From Gammaproteobacteria bacterium (GTDB lineage: Bacteria; Pseudomonadota; Gammaproteobacteria; Pseudomonadales; Azotimanducaceae): DNA of 12,745 nucleotides. The DNA lies in assembly GCA_009840715.1 (NCBI GenBank), contig VXNE01000366.1:1-12745 (forward strand), in the 5' to 3' direction. The notes below the pieces were generated by a model. The model was given only the letters and a program-made list of their open reading frames with translations, had not been told where the DNA came from and ran no database searches. The position numbers were made by a program, and so were the translations under genes. Positions 8,085 through 12,745 of the stretch are shown here, piece by piece (positions within the stretch are counted from its first letter, which is position 1; every line of letters begins with the position of its first letter).

Positions 8085-9281
8085 CTACGCGGCGCCGGGA
8101 ACGCCGTTGGCGGGTGCGGAGCCGTCCGGGTCGTTCCCGACCCCGGCCTCGTCCAGCGGCCGTACGCGCATGCCCTCGATGACGGTCTGCAGGGGCGAGA
8201 CGCAGACCCGCTCCCCGGCGCGCAGGCCCTGCTCGATCAGCACGCGGTCCCGGTACAGTCGCAGCGGGACGATCTGCCGGTATTGCAGGCGGTCCTCCTC
8301 GTCGACGATCACCACGCGGTTGCCCCGCCGCAGCGCGTTGCGCGGCAGGTCCACGATGTCGTTCGCCTGCACGCCCTCGATGTCGGCGTCCACGAACAGT
8401 CCGACCGGAAGGGGCAGCGTCGCGCCGGCGTTCGTCACCCGCGCGACGACGTGCACCATGCGGCTCTTCATGTCGATCTCGGCCTCGGTGCGGACCAGGT
8501 CCCCGTTCCAGGCGATCGACTGCCCGCCGTAGTTGGCGCGCAGCGTCACCCGCGCCTGCAGGTGCTCGGGCAGCGCGCCCCGGTGCCCGAACGGCAGGTT
8601 CAGGAAGGCGAGTTCGCGGTCGGCGATCGGCAAGCGGATTTCCACGACGTCGGTCGCGTAGATCGTGGCGATCGGGGAGCCTCGCGAGACGAACTGCCCG
8701 AGGTCTACCTGCTCGGACCGCACGAGACCCGTGAAGGGCGCGCGGATCTCGCCGCGCCGGAGGTCGCGCGTGGCCTGCTCGTGCGCCACGCGCGCATCCT
8801 GCAAGGCGGCGGCGGCGATGCGGTAGGCGCGCAGGCTGTTCTCGATCTGCGAGCGGCTCGCCAACTGGCGTTCGCCGAGGCTGCGGATGCGCTGGAACTC
8901 GAAGCGTGCATGCTGATGTTCCGCCTCGGTCCGCGTGAGGGTCGCCCTGGCCCGCGCGACAGCGGCGGCAAGGTCCTCGTCGTCGAGGCGCAGCAAGGGA
9001 TCGCCGGCCTCGAAGTAGCCTCCCGCCACCAGGGACGGGGACATCCAGACGACGCGTCCCGATACTTCCGGAATGAGCTGGCTTTCTGTGCTCGGGCCGA
9101 CGGTGCCCTGGGAACTCACGGTGAGCCGGATCGGGGCCACCTCCACGGTCGCCACGCGGACCGTCAGCGGCACCGGCTCCGCCGCGTTGGGCTCGAGACG
9201 GGGTGCGGTCGCCATGAGCGTGAGGGCGGCGAAAATCGACACCACGACGACGACGGCTGGAATGACCACGGTCTTGTTCAT
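8085..9281 (-). CDS. RND efflux adaptor (membrane fusion protein, HlyD/AcrA family)
   Basis: This 398-residue periplasmic adaptor links the inner-membrane pump to an outer-membrane channel. An N-terminal hydrophobic stretch (about 5-24) acts as an uncleaved anchor or signal, and no lipobox cysteine is present. A first lipoyl half follows (VSGRVVWMSPSLVAGGYFEAGDPLLRLDDEDL, 73-104). Next comes an Ala/Arg/Glu-rich helical hairpin (about 104-176), and then the second lipoyl half with IRAPFTGLV (179-187) and GQFVSRGSPIATIY (195-208). Beta-barrel and membrane-proximal domains make up the remainder. The ATG overlaps the regulator stop codon (ATGA, 9281-9278) and has GGGAGG at 9297-9292. That overlap makes co-translation with the regulator likely. 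The RND pump follows after 39 bp. Confidence 0.92.
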   Translation of the reverse strand: MNKTVVIPAVVVVVSIFAALTLMATAPRLEPNAAEPVPLTVRVATVEVAPIRLTVSSQGTVGPSTESQLIPEVSGRVVWMSPSLVAGGYFEAGDPLLRLDDEDLAAAVARARATLTRTEAEHQHARFEFQRIRSLGERQLASRSQIENSLRAYRIAAAALQDARVAHEQATRDLRRGEIRAPFTGLVRSEQVDLGQFVSRGSPIATIYATDVVEIRLPIADRELAFLNLPFGHRGALPEHLQARVTLRANYGGQSIAWNGDLVRTEAEIDMKSRMVHVVARVTNAGATLPLPVGLFVDADIEGVQANDIVDLPRNALRRGNRVVIVDEEDRLQYRQIVPLRLYRDRVLIEQGLRAGERVCVSPLQTVIEGMRVRPLDEAGVGNDPDGSAPANGVPGAA

Positions 9282-10018
9282 CGCCCCGATGCCTCCCGGC
9301 GCGGCGGCTCCGCAGCGCGTTCGATCGCCCGCACGATGGTCTCCCGGCTGAGGTCGGTGATCGCGTCAAGACTGTCCCGCAAACGCGCGCGGTCGCGCTC
9401 GCGCAGCGCCAGTTCGAACTCCGCCATCGCGGCGACGTACCGGTTTGGCTCGACGACCTCGTAGTAGTCGACCAGGGTGCCGACGTGCGTGGCGACCTGT
9501 GTCAGAAGACTCCGGGAGACGATGCGGGTAGCGAGGTTCCCGGAAACCTCCATGACCGCCCGCATCAGTTCGAAGCGGGCCACCATGTCCTCCTCGTGCG
9601 AGCCGCTCGCGGCGCTCCGGATGGCCTCCCGCATCCGGCGCGCTCGTCCGGCGATGTTCAGGATCTCCGCCTCCGAAGCCTTCTCGATGGCGGTTTCTGC
9701 GGCGAGCTTGAACAGGGCGCCGATGACCTGCAGCACCTGGGTCAGCAGGTCGGGGTCCGGGACGTCGTGGACCTCGAGCAGCTTGCCGATGACATCGAAG
9801 CTCGCGTCCTCGACCGAGGCCACGCGTGCGCCGCCGGGCTGGACGTCGACGATGCGTAGCTGCTGCAGGGTTTTGACGGCCTCCCGGACGGCACCTCGGT
9901 TGACGTCGAAGCGTCCGGCGAGGTCGCGCTCGGAGGGCAGCCGCTCGCCCGGGCGATAGCGGCCCGAGAGGATGTCGCGCGTCAGGCTGTTCGCGATGAT
10001 CTCGTGTTGCGCGGCCAT
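9278..10018 (-). CDS. FadR-subfamily (FCD domain) GntR transcriptional regulator
   Basis: This 246-residue regulator has an N-terminal winged helix-turn-helix (about 7-68; GRYRPGERLPSERDLAGRF, then VNRGAVREAVKTLQQL) and an all-helical effector-binding domain (about 90-235) of the FCD type. By alignment with E. coli FadR, the base-contacting arginines are kept (R31, R41, R45). Flanking residues differ (N40 and G42, where FadR has Thr). The usual metal-binding DxxxFH motif reads DMVARFE (144-150), and the later FCD histidines also appear to be missing, so ligand binding may be metal-independent as in FadR itself. It is the first gene of the operon, 17 bases downstream of two FadR-like palindromes, which points to autoregulation and control of the pump genes. 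The ATG has no clear ribosome site. The effector is unknown. Confidence 0.9.
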   Translation of the reverse strand: MAAQHEIIANSLTRDILSGRYRPGERLPSERDLAGRFDVNRGAVREAVKTLQQLRIVDVQPGGARVASVEDASFDVIGKLLEVHDVPDPDLLTQVLQVIGALFKLAAETAIEKASEAEILNIAGRARRMREAIRSAASGSHEEDMVARFELMRAVMEVSGNLATRIVSRSLLTQVATHVGTLVDYYEVVEPNRYVAAMAEFELALRERDRARLRDSLDAITDLSRETIVRAIERAAEPPRREASGR

Positions 10019-10034
10019 TTGTGAGGTTCGCTGG

Positions 10035-10047
10035 TTGGTCGGACCAA
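10035..10047. promoter_or_regulatory. Operator 1 for the FadR-type regulator
   Basis: This is a perfect inverted repeat, TTGGTCGGACCAA: six-base arms around a single G. Its core TGGTCNGACCA matches the core reported for E. coli FadR sites and fits the conserved arginines of the adjacent regulator. It lies in the predicted 5' leader of the regulator gene, where a bound dimer would block early elongation or help block initiation. Binding by this regulator is inferred from position and motif. Confidence 0.82.
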
Positions 10048-10048
10048 A

Positions 10049-10061
10049 TTGGTCTGACCAA
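10049..10061. promoter_or_regulatory. Operator 2 for the FadR-type regulator
   Basis: This second perfect inverted repeat, TTGGTCTGACCAA, is identical to operator 1 except for the central base and is separated from it by a single A. The centre-to-centre spacing is 14 bp, about 1.3 helical turns, so two dimers would bind on different faces of the helix in close contact. Its right end overlaps the -10 element of the minus-strand promoter by one base, and it should cover the transcription start, as expected for a repressor site. Confidence 0.82.
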
Positions 10062-10088
10062 TTATAGGGGCGTTACGTGACATGTAAA
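10061..10088 (-). promoter_or_regulatory. Sigma70-type promoter of the regulator-efflux-enzyme operon
   Basis: Read on the minus strand, TTTACA (10088-10083, five of six matches to TTGACA) is followed after 16 bases by a perfect TATAAT (10066-10061). Transcription should start near 10054, inside the tandem operators, giving a leader of about 36 bases before the regulator ATG. This is the only strong promoter I see for the five-gene minus-strand cluster. I found no equally good plus-strand promoter for the divergent hydrolase, although it must begin in the same short region. Confidence 0.75.
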
Positions 10089-10163
10089 CCCCCGGTGCAG
10101 GCGGCTTGCGTTTTGCGATGCCCGTGCGCACGCTTCGAGGTTTCACGGAGGGAAGGGGGCACG

Positions 10164-11612
10164 GTGGCGGCAAGATCATGGGTGTCATCCTGCGCGCGTG
10201 CGGTGCTGGCAGCGCTGGCGCTGGCGACGGGACATGCGCAAGCCGAGGCCAGGCTGGAAGCGGTGGTGGAGGAAGTCGCCCGGCACGAGGCCGACGCCGT
10301 CGCGCTGGCGTCCGACCTCTGGGACTTCGCCGAACTCGGCTACCTGGAGGAGAAAAGCGCGCGGCGTCTCTCCGAGTACCTCTCGGGCCAGGGCTTTGCG
10401 GTCGAGGAGGGCGTCGCCGGAATCCCGACCGCGTTCGTGGCCACGCGCGGCGAAGGGGAGCCGACGCTCGGCATCCTGGCCGAGTTCGACGCGTTGCCCG
10501 GGCTGTCCCAGGCCGCCCTTCCGGAACGGCGACCGGTGGTCGCGGACGCGCCGGGCCACGCCTGCGGGCACCACCTGTTCGGCGCCGCGTCCGTCGTTGC
10601 GGCCGTTGCCGTGGCCCGGTGGCTCGAGGCCGAAGGGCGTGAGGGCACGGTGCGCGTGTACGGAACGCCGGCGGAGGAGGGCGGTTCCGGCAAGGTGTAC
10701 CTGACGCGGGCAGGCCTGTTCGAAGATGTCGACGCGGTGCTGCACTGGCATCCCTCGGACCGCAACGACGCCTCGCCGTCGAGCAGCACCGCGAACAAGT
10801 CGGGGCGCTTCAGCTTCGAAGGCGCCGCGGCCCATGCGGCGGCGGCGCCGGACAAGGGCCGCTCGGCGCTCGACGGAGTCGAGGCCATGAACTACATGGT
10901 CAACCTGATGCGCGAGCACGTACCGTCGGACGCGCGCATCCACTACGTCATCACGGACGGCGGCGACGCGCCCAACATCGTCCCGGAGTACGCGGAGGTG
11001 TACTACTACGTGCGGCATCCGCGGCCGGAGCGCGCGGTAGCCCTCTTCGAGCGGGTCGTGGCCGCGGCGGAAGGGGCGGCCCTAGGCACGGATACCCGTA
11101 TGTCGTACGAAGTCATGCACGGGAACTACCCGGTGCTGCGCAACGACGCCCTTGCGGAAGTGATCGACGCCAACCTTCGGGCCCTCGGCGGGGTCGCGTA
11201 CTCGGCCGAGGAGCAGGCCTTTGCGGAAGCGATCCGGACCACGCTGCTCTCGCCAAGGCTGGGGCTGGGTTCGCAGGGCGAGATTCAGCGGTTCGAGTTC
11301 AGGCAGGGCATGGGTTCCACGGATGTGGGCGACGTGAGCTGGAATGTCCCGACCGGGGGCTTCCGCACGGCCACCTGGGTCCCTGGTACGCCGGCCCACA
11401 GTTGGCAGGCCGTGGCGGCCGGAGGCATGAGCATCGGACACAAGGGCATGGTGCTTGCGGCCAAAGTGCTCGCGGCCACGGCGGCGGACCTGTTCGAGGC
11501 GCCGGAAGTCCTGGCCGCCGCACAGGAGGAACTCGAGCGCCGCCGCGGGGACGACTTCGTGTACGAGGCGCTGCTGGGGGACCGGGACCCGCCGCTGGAC
11601 TACCGGAAGTGA
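10164..11612 (+). CDS. Exported AbgB-like M20 family amidohydrolase
   Basis: This 482-residue M20/M28-type metallohydrolase most resembles AbgB, a subunit of p-aminobenzoyl-glutamate hydrolase (E. coli AbgB is about 480 residues). Metal-site motifs are GHACGHH (131-137), TPAEEGG (168-174, likely catalytic Glu), HWHPSDRN (194-201) and GSTDVGDVSW (384-393). The AbgB-like ending PGTPAHSWQ ... IGHKGM is present (407-429). A lid/dimerisation domain lies at about 210-325. The N-terminus is a signal peptide (basic start, ARAVLAALALATGHAQA, cleavage likely after AQA near 27), unlike cytoplasmic AbgB. I chose GTG at 10164 because of that signal and a GGAGGG site at 10147-10152. The same frame is open to 10077, but that would place coding sequence over the opposing promoter. 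It should cleave an amide such as an aminoacyl or arylamide bond; the substrate is not predictable. The next gene starts inside its stop codon. Confidence 0.87.
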   Translation: MAARSWVSSCARAVLAALALATGHAQAEARLEAVVEEVARHEADAVALASDLWDFAELGYLEEKSARRLSEYLSGQGFAVEEGVAGIPTAFVATRGEGEPTLGILAEFDALPGLSQAALPERRPVVADAPGHACGHHLFGAASVVAAVAVARWLEAEGREGTVRVYGTPAEEGGSGKVYLTRAGLFEDVDAVLHWHPSDRNDASPSSSTANKSGRFSFEGAAAHAAAAPDKGRSALDGVEAMNYMVNLMREHVPSDARIHYVITDGGDAPNIVPEYAEVYYYVRHPRPERAVALFERVVAAAEGAALGTDTRMSYEVMHGNYPVLRNDALAEVIDANLRALGGVAYSAEEQAFAEAIRTTLLSPRLGLGSQGEIQRFEFRQGMGSTDVGDVSWNVPTGGFRTATWVPGTPAHSWQAVAAGGMSIGHKGMVLAAKVLAATAADLFEAPEVLAAAQEELERRRGDDFVYEALLGDRDPPLDYRK

Positions 11613-12436
11613 GCGAGAAGATCCTGCTGCTGCACCCGGGCGCCATGGGGGCTTCGCTCGGAGCCGCGCTCCGGGGCCATGGGCACGACGTGCGGTGGGT
11701 ACTGGACGGGCGCAGCGACGCGACGGCAGGACGCGCGCGGGACGCTGACCTGACGCCGGAGGACGGGTTGGGAGAGGCGCTCGGGGCGGTGGACCACGTG
11801 CTCTCGGTATGTCCGCCCCATGCGGCCGTCGCGGTCGCCGGAGCGGTCATGGCCGTCGGATTCGCCGGCACATACGTCGACGCCAACGCCGTGTCCCCGG
11901 ACACCGCACGACGGATCGGTGCCATCGTGGGATCGGGGTTCGTCGACGGCGGCATCGTGGGACCGCCCGCCTGGCGTCCCGGCGTCACGCGGCTCTACCT
12001 GTCGGGCGCCGGCGCCGAGGCTGTGGCCGGCTGGTTCTCCGGGACGTTGGTCGATGCGCGCCCCGTAGCGGGCTCGGCCTCCGCGCTGAAGATGTGTTAC
12101 GCGGCGTTCACCAAGGGCTCTTCGGCGCTGCTGCTCGCGATTCGGGCTCTGGCGGAACGCGAGGGCGTTACGGACGCGCTGCTGGCCGAGTGGGCGCTCT
12201 CGCAGCCGGGACTCCCCGAGCGTAGCGTGGCGACCGCGGTCTCCACCAGCGCCAAGGCGTGGCGTTTCGAAGGCGAGATGCGAGAGATCGCGGCCACGTT
12301 CGACGCGGCCGGCTTGCCCGGTGGCTTCCACGAGGCGGCGGCCGAGGTCTTTGGCCGCATGAGTCCGCTGAAAGACGCGGCCGACGCCGACATCGAACGG
12401 GTGGTCGCGCACCTCCTGGGTAACGGCCGCGCATGA
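11609..12436 (+). CDS. NAD(P)-binding, 6-phosphogluconate dehydrogenase-like protein with DUF1932 domain
   Basis: This 275-residue cytoplasmic protein starts with a Rossmann fold: KILLLHPGAMGASLGAALRG, a variant GxGxxG turn (HPGAMGA) as in beta-hydroxyacid dehydrogenase and 6PGDH relatives. It continues through VLSVCPPHAAVAVA and YVDANAVSPDTARRI, whose aspartate/asparagine strand resembles the substrate loop of that superfamily, and FVDGGIVGPPAWRPGVTRLYLSG. The C-terminal half (SALKMCYAAFTKGSSALLLAI ... ALSQPGLPERS ... AKAWRFEGEMREIAATF) is the helical DUF1932 domain. The Lys in SALKM corresponds to the usual catalytic lysine region. The GTG start overlaps the hydrolase stop (GTGA) with only a weak ribosome site, so the pair is translationally coupled. 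Oxidation or reduction of a small hydroxy or keto acid is likely from the family, but the substrate is unknown. Confidence 0.85.
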   Translation: MSEKILLLHPGAMGASLGAALRGHGHDVRWVLDGRSDATAGRARDADLTPEDGLGEALGAVDHVLSVCPPHAAVAVAGAVMAVGFAGTYVDANAVSPDTARRIGAIVGSGFVDGGIVGPPAWRPGVTRLYLSGAGAEAVAGWFSGTLVDARPVAGSASALKMCYAAFTKGSSALLLAIRALAEREGVTDALLAEWALSQPGLPERSVATAVSTSAKAWRFEGEMREIAATFDAAGLPGGFHEAAAEVFGRMSPLKDAADADIERVVAHLLGNGRA

Positions 12437-12448
12437 TTCTGGCGCGGC
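12426..12448. terminator. Hairpin over the stop codon of the DUF1932 gene
   Basis: GCCGCGC (12426-12432) is perfectly complementary to GCGCGGC (12442-12448) with a 9-base loop that includes the TGA stop codon. It is the only stem-loop near the end of the plus-strand operon. No T-run follows, so function as an intrinsic terminator is uncertain. Confidence 0.28.
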
Positions 12449-12599
12449 GCTCGTAGGCGTTGTCGCACAGCCAGGCGAGCTTCCGTCCGCCCTCACGTTG
12501 CAGAGATTGGCCATCGCTGGTTGGCCACCCCAACGCTAAAGTGGCGAATCATCCACCCTGTTGCGGGTGAGTGTGGCGGAGATTAACCTTGGCAGCGTG
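12437..12599. other. Intergenic stretch with short repeated TTGGCCA
   Basis: I find no convincing gene here. TTGGCCA occurs twice, at 12507-12513 and 12521-12527, 14 bp apart, and the second copy sits in a small GTTGG/CCAAC inverted repeat ending at about 12534. No good -35/-10 pair was found for the following reading frame. The minus strand can be read as a short peptide containing LAWLCDNAYERRA, which I could not place in any family. Confidence 0.4.
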
Positions 12600-12745
12600 A
12601 TGGAAGAACCCATGGCGCCCGTTACGCGGGCTGATTTCGAACGGTTCGCCGCCGAGATTCGCGGGGAAATCGCGGCGGCCATGGCTGCGTCCGCACCGGC
12701 CGGTGGACACGATGTCCTGAGCGACATCCTCGGGCAGTTGCGCGT
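12600..12745 (+). CDS. Start of an unrecognised reading frame, cut by the window end
   Basis: From ATG at 12600, 48 codons run to the window edge without a stop; the frame is open from 12540. Other possible starts in frame are GTG at 12567, 12573 and 12597, and ATG at 12612. The last has GGAAGA shortly upstream. The visible part is rich in Ala, Glu and Arg (TRADFERFAAEIRGEIAAAM near residues 9-28), suggesting an amphipathic helix or coiled coil, then a Gly/Pro turn and DVLSDILGQLR. I do not recognise the family. It lies about 160 bp after the DUF1932 gene and is probably a separate unit. Confidence 0.42.
   Translation, partial: MEEPMAPVTRADFERFAAEIRGEIAAAMAASAPAGGHDVLSDILGQLR

Noticed and set aside
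4653..9464. Large plus-strand open frames (for example 4653-6602 and 7440-9464) opposite the pump and adaptor genes
   Set aside because: Their composition is His/Asp/Arg/Val-rich without motifs, while the minus strand encodes complete RND and adaptor proteins.
10077..10163. Upstream extension of the amidohydrolase frame to ATG 10077
   Set aside because: It would place coding sequence over the opposing promoter -35 region, lacks a ribosome site and hides the signal peptide. GTG 10164 has GGAGGG upstream.
11402..11608. Upstream extension of the DUF1932 frame to 11402
   Set aside because: It overlaps the conserved C-terminus of the amidohydrolase. The Rossmann fold begins immediately after GTG 11609.
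12168..12533. Minus-strand open frame containing LAWLCDNAYERRA, considered as a transposase or other gene remnant
   Set aside because: Most of it is the antisense of the DUF1932 gene, and the short intergenic part matches no family I can name. It is kept only as a low-interest observation.

Overview
This is a GC-rich, densely coding bacterial window, with little intergenic DNA and several overlapping stop/start codons. Protein families (a Yej-type peptide importer, an AcrB-family RND pump with its adaptor, a FadR/GntR regulator, a DUF3604 protein with an N-terminal export signal) point to a Gram-negative. An uncultured or environmental pseudomonadote, possibly a gammaproteobacterium, is my inference; no rRNA, tRNA or other phylogenetic marker is present. 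I see no CRISPR array, no convincing insertion sequence and no RNA gene.

Left edge (1-1660, + strand): the last residues of a YejE-like permease, then a complete YejF-like double ATPase whose GTG start overlaps the permease stop. This is the 3' end of an oligopeptide ABC importer operon. It ends 10 bp from a convergent gene.

Centre (1671-10018, - strand): five genes very tightly packed and apparently co-transcribed from a promoter near 10061-10088. In order of transcription they are a FadR-subfamily GntR regulator, an RND adaptor (membrane fusion protein), an RND pump of 1061 residues, an exported DUF3604 (PHP-like) metal-dependent protein, and an FMN-dependent monooxygenase of the SfnG/RutA branch of the luciferase-like superfamily. 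No outer-membrane factor is present. The genes suggest a regulated unit that senses a small molecule, exports it or a product, and modifies it hydrolytically and oxidatively. The substrate cannot be told from sequence.

Control region (10019-10163): two perfect 13-bp inverted repeats of the form TTGGTCNGACCAA sit one base apart at 10035-10061, immediately downstream of a TTTACA-N16-TATAAT promoter that reads toward the regulator. They closely resemble the TGGTCNGACCA core of E. coli FadR sites, so autorepression of the whole efflux operon by the first-encoded protein is the simplest model. The same region is the 5' flank of the divergent operon, so co-regulation of both sides is possible.

Right side (10164-12436, + strand): an exported AbgB-like M20 amidohydrolase, then an NAD(P)-binding DUF1932 (6-phosphogluconate dehydrogenase-like) protein, joined by a GTGA stop/start overlap. 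After this come about 160 bp without a clear gene and the start of an unrecognised reading frame that leaves the window at 12745.

The most notable items are the tandem FadR-like operator over the efflux promoter, the unusual pairing of an RND pump with a DUF3604 protein and a flavin monooxygenase, the apparent loss of FCD metal-binding histidines in the regulator, and the secreted AbgB-like enzyme lacking an AbgA partner.
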